Assembly (NCBI RefSeq): GCF_000430725.1
Contig: NZ_KE387212.1
Location: 120,407 to 184,406, forward strand
From: Azohydromonas australica DSM 1124
Lineage (GTDB): Bacteria > Pseudomonadota > Gammaproteobacteria > Burkholderiales > Burkholderiaceae_C
Length of the DNA: 64,000 bases
Direction: 5' to 3'
Below are positions 8,397-20,174 of this stretch, piece by piece. The translations under genes were made by a program, and so were the position numbers. The first letter of the stretch is position 1. Each line of letters begins with the position of its first letter. The notes below the pieces were generated by a model. That model was not told the origin of the DNA, made no database searches, and worked only from the letters and a program-made list of their open reading frames with translations.

Positions 8397-11324
8397 ATGG
8401 ACGTAGACAGCTCCAACGACAAGCCTGTTCCCCGTTGGCCGATCGCTGCCGGCGAGATGGCGCAACGTGTGCGCGAGTTCGACTGGGCTGCCACTGCACT
8501 GGGTCCCGCCGAGCAGTGGCCCGTGAGCCTGCGCACGACCGTCGAGACGGTGCTGGCCCATCCCTGGCCGACCATCGTGCTGTGGGGACGCGAGCTCATC
8601 CAGATCTACAACGACGCGTACCGGGGTTTCATGGGCATGGACCAGGCGGCGGGCCTTGGGGCTCCCGCCGGCGAGGTCGGCCCTGTCAACAGGGCCGTCT
8701 GCGAGCGGGTTTGGCAGGGCGAGTCGGTCAGCCTGGAGGAGACGCTGCTTCCCGTCACGCGTTCGGGCCAGCGGGAGGACGCCTGGGTCACGCTAGCCTG
8801 CAGCCCGGTGCGCGACGACTCGGGCCGCGTGGCCGGTGTGCTCCTGACCGCCATCAAGGCGGCGCCGCGGCTGCGCATGGAAGCCGCATGGCATGAAACC
8901 CAGGCGCGCCAGGCGTTCCTGCTGCGCCTGAGCGACGCGCTGCGCCCGCTGCAGGACGCGCAGGCGATCAAGCGGCAGGCCACGCGGCTGCTGGCCGAGC
9001 AGCTGGGCGTGAACCGGGCCTTCTATGCCGAGGTCCGGGGCGACGACTGGATCGTGGTCAAGGGCTACGAGCAGGGCGCAGTGTCGCTGCCCGATGGGGC
9101 GTACTCGGCTCGCACCTTCGGTGACTGGATCATGGCCACCTATGGCGCCGGCGAGTGCCTCGTGTTTCACGACAGCGGTACCGACCCGCGGTTCACGCCG
9201 GCGCAGCGCCAGGCGCACGCCGCCGTGCAGATCCTCGCCGCCGTGGGCGTGCCGCTGGTCAAGGAATGCGCGCTGGTGGCCATCCTGGCCGTGCACGGCG
9301 CCACGCCCCGGCGCTGGAGCGACGAAGACGTGGCGCTGGTGGAGGAGACGGCCGAGCGCACCTGGGCTGCCGTGGAGCGCGCACGCGCGGAAACCGCGCT
9401 GCGCAACAGCCGCGAGCAGCTGGGAATGGCCTTGCGGGCGGCCACCATGGGCGTCTTCGACTGGGACCCGGCGACGGACTGCCTCGGCCTCACCGACGAA
9501 TCGGTCGAGCTCTTCGGCCTGGAGCCGGGCCTGCGCTTGCTTGGCATCGAGGAGTTCCTGAAGCTCATCCACCCCGACGACGCGGCGCGCTATCACGCTG
9601 CCTTGCTGGAGGCGGGCCAATGCGGCCACGACTGGCACAGCGAATACCGCGTGATTCGCCCGTGCGATGGCAGGCTCGTGCGGGTCGAGGAGCGGGGCCG
9701 GTGGGTGGTGGATGCCGCTACCGGCCGGCCACGCGTCAAGGGCGTGCACTGGGACGTCACGGCACGCCGGACCGCGCAGGAGCGGCTGCAGGGCGCGTTT
9801 TCGCTCGCCACGGTGGGCGTGTTGTTCTGGGGGGCCGGCTTCCGGCTCACGCAGGTCAACGACGCCTTCCTGCGCATGAGTGGCTTCACGCGCGAGGAGG
9901 CGCTGGGCCGTACCTGGCAGGACCTCACCCCGCCGGAGTTCCACGCTTTGTCATTGCACGCGGTGCAGGAAGTTCTCGCCCTGGGCGAGGCCACGCCTTA
10001 CGAGAAACAGTACATCCGCAAGGACGGGTCGCGCTGGTGGGGCCTCTTTGCGGCCCGCAAGGTGGGCGACGAGGTGCTTGAGATCGCGATCGACGTCTCG
10101 GCACGCTACCGGGCCGAGGACGCCAGCCGCGCCAAGAGCGCGTTCCTGGCCAACATGAGCCACGAGATTCGCACACCCATGAACGCGATCCTCGGGCTGG
10201 CGCACCTGCTCGGCCAGGAGAGCCTGGCACCGCGCCAGGCCGAGCAGGTGGCCCGCATCGGGGACGCGGCGCGGCATCTGCTGTCCATCATCAACGACAT
10301 CCTGGACCTCTCCCGGATCGAGGCCGGCAAGCTGCAGCTCGAAGAGCGCGACTTCGAACTGGCCTCGCTGCTGGAGCAGGTACGTTCCATCGTGGGTGCG
10401 GGTGCCGCCGCCAAGGGACTGCGCCTGGAGGCGGATGCCGGCACGTTGCCGCGGTGGCTGAGAGGCGACGAGACACGCGTGCGCCAGGCGCTGCTCAACT
10501 ACGCGGGCAACGCCGTCAAGTTCACGCCGCAAGGTCACGTCGCGCTGCGCGCGCGGCAGCTGGATGAGCGCGACGGCAGGCTGCTGGTGCGCTTCGAGGT
10601 CGAGGACAGCGGCGTGGGCATCGATCCGGCGCAGTTGCTGCGGCTGTTCGAGGCCTTCGAGCAGGCCGACGCCTCCACCACGCGCGAGCATGGCGGCACC
10701 GGCCTGGGCCTGGCCATCACGCGGCGCCTTGCCGAGCTCATGGGCGGCAGTGCCGGCGCGCAACCGCGCGAAGGCGGCGGCAGCATCTTCTGGTTCACGG
10801 CATGGCTGGGCCGTGGCGCCGGTGTGCAGGCTCATGAGGAGGCCCGGCCGGCAAGGCCCGACGCCGAGCTGCGCCAGCGCCATGGCGGCACACGGGTGCT
10901 GGTGGCCGAGGACAACGACATCAACCGCGAGGTGGCGCTGGCGCTGCTGCGCGCCGTCGGGTTGCAGGTGGATTTCGCGGAAAACGGCCAGGCCGCCGTG
11001 GAGAAAGCCAGCCAGGCCCGCTACGCGCTGGTGCTCATGGACATGCAGATGCCCGTCATGGACGGATTGCAGGCCACGCGGGCACTGCGCGCGCTGCCCG
11101 GACTGCAGGCGCTGCCGATCCTGGCCATGACGGCCAACGCCTTCGACGAGGACCGCGACGCCTGCCTGGCCGCGGGCATGGACGACTTCGTGTCCAAGCC
11201 GGTGCAGCCGCAGGCCCTGTACGCGACGCTGCTGAAGTGGCTCGATCGCGGCTCGCCGACGCAGGCGGATGCCACCGCGAACCCTGGCTCCGCCAACCGA
11301 ACCGTGCCACCGCGCCGGCGTTGA
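8397..11324 (+). CDS. Hybrid sensor histidine kinase / response regulator (PAS, GAF, HisKA, HATPase, REC)
   Basis: A 975-residue soluble hybrid kinase without membrane segments. Order: a PAS-like N-terminal module (about 20-160, containing DWAATALG and LIQIYNDAYRGFMG), a GAF domain (about 170-330), two PAS domains (about 345-465 and 470-575), HisKA with phospho-His589 in FLANMSHEIRTPMN, an HATPase domain with the G-box HGGTGLGLAI, and a C-terminal receiver with phospho-Asp882 in LMDMQMPVMDG. The partner output protein is not evident. The N-terminal module and catalytic core are closely paralogous to the kinase at 15201-18203. The nearby EAL protein is a possible functional partner. Confidence 0.92.
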   Translation: MDVDSSNDKPVPRWPIAAGEMAQRVREFDWAATALGPAEQWPVSLRTTVETVLAHPWPTIVLWGRELIQIYNDAYRGFMGMDQAAGLGAPAGEVGPVNRAVCERVWQGESVSLEETLLPVTRSGQREDAWVTLACSPVRDDSGRVAGVLLTAIKAAPRLRMEAAWHETQARQAFLLRLSDALRPLQDAQAIKRQATRLLAEQLGVNRAFYAEVRGDDWIVVKGYEQGAVSLPDGAYSARTFGDWIMATYGAGECLVFHDSGTDPRFTPAQRQAHAAVQILAAVGVPLVKECALVAILAVHGATPRRWSDEDVALVEETAERTWAAVERARAETALRNSREQLGMALRAATMGVFDWDPATDCLGLTDESVELFGLEPGLRLLGIEEFLKLIHPDDAARYHAALLEAGQCGHDWHSEYRVIRPCDGRLVRVEERGRWVVDAATGRPRVKGVHWDVTARRTAQERLQGAFSLATVGVLFWGAGFRLTQVNDAFLRMSGFTREEALGRTWQDLTPPEFHALSLHAVQEVLALGEATPYEKQYIRKDGSRWWGLFAARKVGDEVLEIAIDVSARYRAEDASRAKSAFLANMSHEIRTPMNAILGLAHLLGQESLAPRQAEQVARIGDAARHLLSIINDILDLSRIEAGKLQLEERDFELASLLEQVRSIVGAGAAAKGLRLEADAGTLPRWLRGDETRVRQALLNYAGNAVKFTPQGHVALRARQLDERDGRLLVRFEVEDSGVGIDPAQLLRLFEAFEQADASTTREHGGTGLGLAITRRLAELMGGSAGAQPREGGGSIFWFTAWLGRGAGVQAHEEARPARPDAELRQRHGGTRVLVAEDNDINREVALALLRAVGLQVDFAENGQAAVEKASQARYALVLMDMQMPVMDGLQATRALRALPGLQALPILAMTANAFDEDRDACLAAGMDDFVSKPVQPQALYATLLKWLDRGSPTQADATANPGSANRTVPPRRR

Positions 11325-11332
11325 GCGCGCAC

Positions 11333-11350
11333 AGCCGGCGCTCGCCGGCT
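11333..11350. terminator. Bidirectional hairpin between convergent genes
   Basis: AGCCGGCG and CGCCGGCT form a perfect inverted repeat with a two-base centre in the 25-base gap between two convergent genes. It overlaps the stop codon on the minus strand. There is no long T-tract, so efficiency is uncertain. Confidence 0.5.
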
Positions 11351-12450
11351 CAGCCGTGGCGCCGGCGCGCCGCGGCCCCGACCACGCCCAGGCCGGCCAG
11401 CAGCATGGCCCAGGTCGAGGGCTCGGGGACGGGCGTGAGGACCAGCGTGCGGAAGGATTGCCAGGGCGTGTTGTTGCGGCTGTGGACCAGGATCTGGCCG
11501 GCGTCGTTGATGGCCACGGCATTGGTGATGTGGCGCAGCTCGCCGGCGTTGCCCCACAGCAGGCCGTTGAGGTCGTAGGTCTGGCCGTCGCGGTACAGGA
11601 AGCCGACATCGGAGATGTCCCGCGTGAAGAAGCTGCCCACCACCCAGCCGTCTTCGTTGATGTCGTTGGCCTGGCCCAGCACGCTGCCGGGCAGCGTCAG
11701 CGGCGTGATGGTATTGCCGCGGTACAGCACCGCCTGGCGCGTGCCGTCTTCGCCGGCCTGCCAGCTGTAGCCCACCATGTCGCCGGCGTTGTTGAGGGCC
11801 AGCACGCTGCTGTAGTCGCCGCCCAGCGTGGGCAGGTGGCGCAACTGGCCATCGCTGTAGGTGAAGCCTTCGAAGCCGCAGCAGCTGGTGAAGATCTCGC
11901 CCGCGACCACCCCGCGGTCGTTGATGGCGTTGGCCGTGTGGCTGCGCAGCGGCTCTTCGCTCAGGTAGCGCAGGCGCCCGTTGTCGTAGATGAAGGCGCG
12001 GCCGTTGCCCGCCGCGCCCACCACCTGCCCGGCCTGGTTGATGGCCTTGGCCTCGCCGCCCCAGCCGGGCGCCAGGCCTTCGAGCTCGATCACCCGACCG
12101 TCGCGGTAGAGGTAGGGCACCGAGCGGCCATCGCGCCCAAAGCTGCCGACGATATCGCCGCGGTCGTTGATGCCGAAGCCGCGCGAGGTGCTTTCGTTCA
12201 ACGGCGCGATCTGCTGCAGCGTATGGTTGCCGTAAAGGAAGACCGAGCCGTAGCGAAATTGCTCGGGATCGTCGAAGCGGCTGTAGCCCGTGACCTGGCC
12301 CAGGTTGTTCATGGCCAAACCGTAGGTCATGCGTGCCACGGGGTCCGATCCCCCGACCACCTCCACGCGGTACTTGGGCGGCCCCGAGGGCGCGCTCCAT
12401 GACGCCAGCGCCAGTGTTGACAGGGCAACGGCAAGGATGACGGTCTTCAT
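11350..12450 (-). CDS. HAF-repeat PEP-CTERM sorting-domain protein
   Basis: A 366-residue exported protein. It has an N-terminal signal peptide (MKTVILAVALSTLALASWSA) and six to seven repeats of about 45-50 residues built around A-I-N-x-x-G-x-V-V-G, each followed by a Y-R-D-G-type strand; this is the HAF probable-extracellular repeat pattern, likely a beta-propeller. The C-terminus is a PEP-CTERM signal: VPEPSTWAML, a hydrophobic helix, then RRR. Such proteins are cut by an exosortase and displayed or released with exopolysaccharide; no exosortase gene lies in the window. The start is supported by AAGGAG nine bases upstream. Substrate or binding role is unknown. Confidence 0.88.
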   Translation of the reverse strand: MKTVILAVALSTLALASWSAPSGPPKYRVEVVGGSDPVARMTYGLAMNNLGQVTGYSRFDDPEQFRYGSVFLYGNHTLQQIAPLNESTSRGFGINDRGDIVGSFGRDGRSVPYLYRDGRVIELEGLAPGWGGEAKAINQAGQVVGAAGNGRAFIYDNGRLRYLSEEPLRSHTANAINDRGVVAGEIFTSCCGFEGFTYSDGQLRHLPTLGGDYSSVLALNNAGDMVGYSWQAGEDGTRQAVLYRGNTITPLTLPGSVLGQANDINEDGWVVGSFFTRDISDVGFLYRDGQTYDLNGLLWGNAGELRHITNAVAINDAGQILVHSRNNTPWQSFRTLVLTPVPEPSTWAMLLAGLGVVGAAARRRHG

Positions 12451-12727
12451 GCAGTGGCTCCTTCGTGTTCGAAGCACCTCCCCGCGTCGGGAGGCGAGCC
12501 CTCTGCGCCCGGACCCCGGCGCCAGGACCCGCGTGCCGGGCCTGCGGCCCCACGGCGGGCCGGCGGCGGGCAGCAACCCATGAGCCCAAGACGTTGCGCA
12601 GCGCAAGCACGATGACCGGATGTAGTGTCGGCACGGCCCGACGCGCCGGCGTCGATGGTGGTGACGACTGACCAAAGAAGGAGTACAGCAGCGCCAGCGG
12701 CTGCTCGCAGCCTCCACCAGGGGCGCC

Positions 12728-15127
12728 ATGATGAAAAACGCCTTGTCCAAACAGGACGAACAGCAATGCCTGGAGCGGGCGTTGCGCACGCTCAGCGGCT
12801 GCAACCGGGCCCTGTTGCGAGCCACGGAAGAGGCGGCCCTGTTGCAGGAGATCTGCCGCGTGGTGGTCGAGGAGGCCGGCTACTGCCTGGCCCGCGTCGG
12901 ACGTGCCGAGCATGACGACGAGCGGACGGTCACGACGCTGGCGCATGCCGGGCGTAGCGCCGCTGCCGATACCGGGGCGCTGTGGTGGGACGACACCGAG
13001 CGCGGCCAAAGTGCCACCGGCACGGCCATCCGTACCGGCGCCGAGTGCCTGTTCAATGACGTGCAGTCGCAGGCCTACCCGCCCATGTGGCGCGAGTTCG
13101 CGCGCCGCCGCGGCCTGGGCTCGGTGCTGGCGCTGCCGCTGCACATCGGGGGCGAGCTGTTCGGGGCCCTGAGCATCGGGGCGCCCGAGGCCGACGCGTT
13201 CGGCCATCGGGAGCTGCAGGTGCTGCGCGAGGTGGCGGACGACGTGGCCTTCGGGCTGGAGTTCCTGCGGCTGCGCCAGCGACGCGAGCAGGCCGAGGCC
13301 GAGGTGCTGCGCCTGAACCGGGCGCTGCGCATCCGCGCGGCCATCAACCACGCGCTGACCCAGGCGCAGGACGAGGCCGTGCTGCTGCAGGAGGTCTGCC
13401 GCGTGGCCGTCGAGGAGTGCGGCTACCGGCTGGCCTGGGTGGGCTACATCGAGCCCGACGAGGCCCGGACGATGCGCCCCATGGCGCACGCCGGTTTCGA
13501 GGAGGGCTTCCTGAAGCTGCGGCGCAGCCTGGCCGCCTCGAAGATCGGCCGCACCATGGCGGCGTGCCTGGATGCGCAGCGGCCGATGGTCATGCACGAC
13601 GTCGCCAACAACCCCGGGTACCCGTTCCGCGAGGAGGCACGCCGGCGGGGGTACGGGTCGGTGGTGACGCTGCCCTTGCGGGTGGACGGCGAGCTGGTGG
13701 GGTCGGTGCAGATCCTGGCGGCGGAAACCGACGGCTTCGACGAGCAGGAGGTGCAGCTGCTCACCGCCACAGTCGCCGATCTCGGTTACGGACTGGGCGC
13801 GCTGCGCCACCGCCTCAAGGCCGCGGCAGCCGAGGAAACCATCCGGCGCATGGCGTACTTCGACAGCGTGACCGGGCTGCCCAACCGGGTGCGCCTGTGC
13901 CAGCTGCTCGGCAGCGCCATCGACGTGGCCCGCGCCGGGCGCTGGCCGCTGGCCCTGGTGCGCATCGGCATGGCGCATCTGCAGGAGCTCAACGCGACGC
14001 TGGGCAGCGCGGAGGTCGACAAGCTGATGGTGGCCGTGGCCGACCGGCTGCAGCAGACGGTCGGCCACGCCGGCACGCTGGGCCGCCTGGCCGACGCCGA
14101 GTTCGCGGTGCTCATGCCGCGTTCGGGTGCGGAGCAGGCCATGGGGCTGGCGCAGCGGCTCCTGGCCGCGCTCGACGAGCCGGTCGATGTCGCGGGCGTG
14201 CTGCTCGATGCGCGCTCGAACGCGGGCGTCAGCCTGTTCCCGGGACATGCCGCGGACGCCGAAGGCATGTTGCGCCGCGCCGGCATAGCGCTGGCGCAGG
14301 CGCGCGCCATGGGTACGCCGGTGGTGCTGTTCAAGAGCGGCTTCGACCGCGACTGCGCGCAGCGCCTGGCGCTCATGGGCGACTTGCGCAAGGCCATCGA
14401 GCACGACGAGCTGATGCTGTACTGCCAGCCCAAGCTCAAGATCGCTTCCGCGCAGGTCTGCGGCGCCGAGGCCCTCGTGCGCTGGCAGCATGACCGCCTG
14501 GGCCAGGTGAATCCGGGCGAATTCATCGCGCTGGCCGAGCAGACCGGGCTGATCACGCGGCTGACCTACTGGATGCTGGAGGCCGCCCTGCGCCACAGCT
14601 ATGCCTGGCGCGAGCAGGGCCGGGCACTGCCCCTGTCGGTGAACCTCTCGGCACGCGACCTGCACGACCCCAAGCTGCTCGGGCGCATCGAGGGCGCGCT
14701 GGCGACCTGGGGCGCCGAGCCGGACTGGATCGAGTTCGAGCTCACCGAAAGCGCGCTGATGCTCGACCCGGCGGCGGCGCTGGAAAAGCTGCAGCAGCTC
14801 AAGCGGCTGGACCTGCGGATCGCCATCGACGACTACGGCACCGGTTACTCCTCGCTGTCGTACCTGCAGCGCCTGCCGGTGGATGCCCTCAAGATCGACC
14901 AGACCTTCATCCGGGGCATGCGGCGCGACGCCGACTCGGCGGCGATCGTGCACTCCACGATCGACCTGGCGCACAGCCTGCGCCTGCTGGTCATCGCCGA
15001 GGGCGTGGAGGACGATGAGACCTTCAGCCATCTCGCGGCCATGGCCTGCGACCAGGCGCAGGGCTATTGCATCAGCCGGCCGCTGCCGGCCGACGAGTTC
15101 CAGGGCTGGTACATGGGCCGGGCTTGA
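12728..15127 (+). CDS. GAF-GAF-GGDEF(degenerate)-EAL cyclic-di-GMP phosphodiesterase
   Basis: A 799-residue cytoplasmic protein. Two GAF domains (about 20-180 and 205-365) share internal similarity and precede a GGDEF-like domain (about 375-535) and an EAL domain (about 545-795). The GGDEF signature is replaced by ADAEF at residues 455-459, so cyclase activity should be lost. The EAL domain is intact: Glu581 in GAEALVRW and Asp701-Asp702 in DDYGTGYSS, with the helix following DALKID. The likely reaction is hydrolysis of c-di-GMP to pGpG, with the dead GGDEF perhaps acting as a GTP sensor. It lies between two paralogous hybrid kinases. Confidence 0.9.
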   Translation: MMKNALSKQDEQQCLERALRTLSGCNRALLRATEEAALLQEICRVVVEEAGYCLARVGRAEHDDERTVTTLAHAGRSAAADTGALWWDDTERGQSATGTAIRTGAECLFNDVQSQAYPPMWREFARRRGLGSVLALPLHIGGELFGALSIGAPEADAFGHRELQVLREVADDVAFGLEFLRLRQRREQAEAEVLRLNRALRIRAAINHALTQAQDEAVLLQEVCRVAVEECGYRLAWVGYIEPDEARTMRPMAHAGFEEGFLKLRRSLAASKIGRTMAACLDAQRPMVMHDVANNPGYPFREEARRRGYGSVVTLPLRVDGELVGSVQILAAETDGFDEQEVQLLTATVADLGYGLGALRHRLKAAAAEETIRRMAYFDSVTGLPNRVRLCQLLGSAIDVARAGRWPLALVRIGMAHLQELNATLGSAEVDKLMVAVADRLQQTVGHAGTLGRLADAEFAVLMPRSGAEQAMGLAQRLLAALDEPVDVAGVLLDARSNAGVSLFPGHAADAEGMLRRAGIALAQARAMGTPVVLFKSGFDRDCAQRLALMGDLRKAIEHDELMLYCQPKLKIASAQVCGAEALVRWQHDRLGQVNPGEFIALAEQTGLITRLTYWMLEAALRHSYAWREQGRALPLSVNLSARDLHDPKLLGRIEGALATWGAEPDWIEFELTESALMLDPAAALEKLQQLKRLDLRIAIDDYGTGYSSLSYLQRLPVDALKIDQTFIRGMRRDADSAAIVHSTIDLAHSLRLLVIAEGVEDDETFSHLAAMACDQAQGYCISRPLPADEFQGWYMGRA

Positions 15128-15200
15128 GGGTGCTGTCCGAGTACGCATGCGGGCAGCGGCATTGCTGCAACCTGGGCACAGGCTCGGACGAGGCTTGCAC

Positions 15201-18203
<3,003 letters not shown>

Positions 18204-18215
18204 AGCGCCGCGGCG

Positions 18216-19115
18216 TCAGTCCTTCACTACCTCCGACGCCAGCTGCCGCAGCCGCGTCGCCACGAAGCGCGCGGCCCGGGACAGCGGCCGGTGCGTGCTC
18301 AGGCTCAGCGCGATGGTGCGCGGGATCTCGGGAGCCACCACGCGGCTCGCGCCCAGCGTGCCCGCCTTCAGCTCCTCGCCGAGGGCCATGAGCGGCAGCA
18401 GCGTGAAGGCGTGGCCGCTCATGGCCACGTCCTTCATGGCCGAGGCGGTGTCCACCTCCATCACGGTCTCCAGCGCCACGCCGTGCTTGTGCGAGAGCTG
18501 CTCCAGCACGCTGCGCATGCCGTTGGGCATGGCGGGCAGCACCAGCGGCAGGCCAGCCAGCGCGGCGAAGTCCACGGTCGGGCCGGACAGCGCCGCATGG
18601 CCGGGCCGGCCGGTCAGGAAGGTCTGCACCGTGGCCAGCACGTCCTCGCCGCGCTGGGCCGCGGCGCCGTAGCGGTTCACCACCATCATGTCCAGCAGCC
18701 CCGACGCCAGCGCTTCGTCGAGGTGGCCGCTGAAGCCCTCGACGACGTGCAGGCGCACGCCCGGCGCCTGCGTGCGGATGTCGGCGATCAGGCGCGGCAG
18801 CAGCGGGCGCGACATCGAGGGCAGCACGCCCACGTGCACCGTGCCGGTCAGCGCGCCCGCGCTCTCGTGCGCCACGCTCTCCAGGCGCTGTACCTGGTCC
18901 AGCACCCGCTTGGCCTCGCCCAGCATGCGGCGGCCGAAGTCCGACAGTGCCATGCCGCGCCCCGTGCGCTCGAAGAGGCGGTCGCCCCACTCGGCCTCCA
19001 GCAGCGCCACCTGGCGGCTCACCAGCGAGGGCGCCATGTCCAGCGTCGTGGCCGCGCGCGACAGCGAGCCCAGCTCGGCCACCAGCACGAAGGTCTGCAG
19101 CTGCTTCAGGTGCAT
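18216..19115 (-). CDS. LysR family transcriptional regulator
   Basis: A 299-residue LysR regulator with a clear N-terminal helix-turn-helix (LQTFVLVAELGSLSRAATTLDMAPSLVSRQVA) and a substrate-binding domain resembling the CynR/CatM-like group. It is divergent from the Bug-acyl-CoA synthetase operon, with 99 bases between start codons. A perfect GGTTTC-N9-GAAACC palindrome begins one base from its start codon, the expected place for an autoregulatory box that also activates the divergent operon. The effector is likely an intermediate of that operon, which is unidentified. Confidence 0.9.
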   Translation of the reverse strand: MHLKQLQTFVLVAELGSLSRAATTLDMAPSLVSRQVALLEAEWGDRLFERTGRGMALSDFGRRMLGEAKRVLDQVQRLESVAHESAGALTGTVHVGVLPSMSRPLLPRLIADIRTQAPGVRLHVVEGFSGHLDEALASGLLDMMVVNRYGAAAQRGEDVLATVQTFLTGRPGHAALSGPTVDFAALAGLPLVLPAMPNGMRSVLEQLSHKHGVALETVMEVDTASAMKDVAMSGHAFTLLPLMALGEELKAGTLGASRVVAPEIPRTIALSLSTHRPLSRAARFVATRLRQLASEVVKD

Positions 19116-19136
19116 GGTTTCACTTTAGTCGAAACC
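19116..19136. promoter_or_regulatory. LysR-type operator between divergent LysR and Bug operon
   Basis: GGTTTC and GAAACC are perfect inverted arms with a nine-base spacer, which contains the T-N11-A pattern of LysR boxes. The site abuts the start codon of the LysR gene and lies about 80-100 bases upstream of the Bug receptor gene, a classic position for coupled repression and activation. Confidence 0.6.
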
Positions 19137-19214
19137 TGAAATCTGCCATTTCCACTTTTTCGCAAGCGGCCGGCTGCCTACGCTGTGGGATACCGATTCG
19201 AAAGGAGACAGCCC

Positions 19215-20174
19215 ATGAAGCTCTTGATTCCGTTCGTCGCCCTGGCCGCGCTGGCGCCGCCAGCCCAGGCCCAGGCCTTTCCCCGGCAGCCGGTGGCGCT
19301 GGTGGTGCCTTTCCCGGCCGGCGGCCCGACCGACGCCATGGCGCGCCTGCTGGCGCAGAAGCTGGGCGAGCGCCTGGGCCAGCAGGTGGTGGTGGACAAC
19401 CGCGGCGGCGCCGGCGGCACCCTGGCCGCGGAAGCGGTGGCGCGGGCCAGGCCGGACGGCCACACGCTGTTCTTCGGCACCACCGGCACGCTGGCCATCA
19501 ACCCGAGCCTGTACCCGAAGCTGCGCTACGACCCGGTGAAGGACTTCGCGCCGGTCAGCCTGATGGCGACCACGATGAACGTGCTGGTGGTCCACCCCGG
19601 CGTGCCGGCGCAGAGCCTGGGCGAGCTGGTCAAGCTGGCGCAGGCCAAGCCCGGCGACATGACTTACGCCTCGGCGGGCAACGGCAGCTCCAACCACCTG
19701 TCGGGAGAGCTGTTCAAGGCCCGCGCCGGCATCCAGCTCACGCACGTGCCCTACAAGGGCTCGGCGCCGGCGCTGGTGGACCTGTTCGGCGGCCGGGTGT
19801 CGATGATGTTCGACACCGTGGCGCAGCAGGCGCCGCACATCGGCGCCGGCAAGGTGCGCGCGCTGGCCGTGACCGGACCGAAGCGCTCGCCGCTGCTGCC
19901 CGGGGTGCCGACGGCGCAGGAGGCCGGGCTCAAGGACTTCGACGTGACGATCTGGTTCGGCGTGCTGGCGCCGGCCGCCACGCCGGCACCGGTGGTGGAG
20001 CGCCTGAACCGCGAGATCGTGGCCGTGATGTCCACGGACGAGATGAAGCAGCGCATGCAGGCCGAGGGCGCCGAGGCCCGTCCCACCACGCCGGCCGAGT
20101 TCACCGCGCTGATCCGGCACGACATCGCCCAATGGGCCCCGGTCGTCAAGGCCTCGGGCGCCACTCTTGAATGA
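19215..20174 (+). CDS. Bug family (TctC-like) periplasmic solute receptor
   Basis: A 319-residue exported receptor. A Sec signal (MKLLIPFVALAALAPPAQAQA) precedes the family hallmarks: FPRQPVALVVPFPAGGPTD near the mature N-terminus, DNRGGAGGTLAAE, and the HVPYKG loop. Bug proteins usually bind carboxylates with two water-bridged carboxylate contacts. The ATG at 19215 has AAAGGAG directly upstream. It is the first gene of a five-gene operon and its stop overlaps the start of the acyl-CoA synthetase (ATGA), so it probably captures the acid that the operon activates. No TctA/TctB membrane genes accompany it. Confidence 0.92.
   Translation: MKLLIPFVALAALAPPAQAQAFPRQPVALVVPFPAGGPTDAMARLLAQKLGERLGQQVVVDNRGGAGGTLAAEAVARARPDGHTLFFGTTGTLAINPSLYPKLRYDPVKDFAPVSLMATTMNVLVVHPGVPAQSLGELVKLAQAKPGDMTYASAGNGSSNHLSGELFKARAGIQLTHVPYKGSAPALVDLFGGRVSMMFDTVAQQAPHIGAGKVRALAVTGPKRSPLLPGVPTAQEAGLKDFDVTIWFGVLAPAATPAPVVERLNREIVAVMSTDEMKQRMQAEGAEARPTTPAEFTALIRHDIAQWAPVVKASGATLE

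Noticed and set aside
12451..12727. Search for a sigma-54 site upstream of the HAF-repeat PEP-CTERM gene
   Set aside because: The only GG-N10-GC spacing on the minus strand lacks the TGGCA and TTGC cores, so no call was made.
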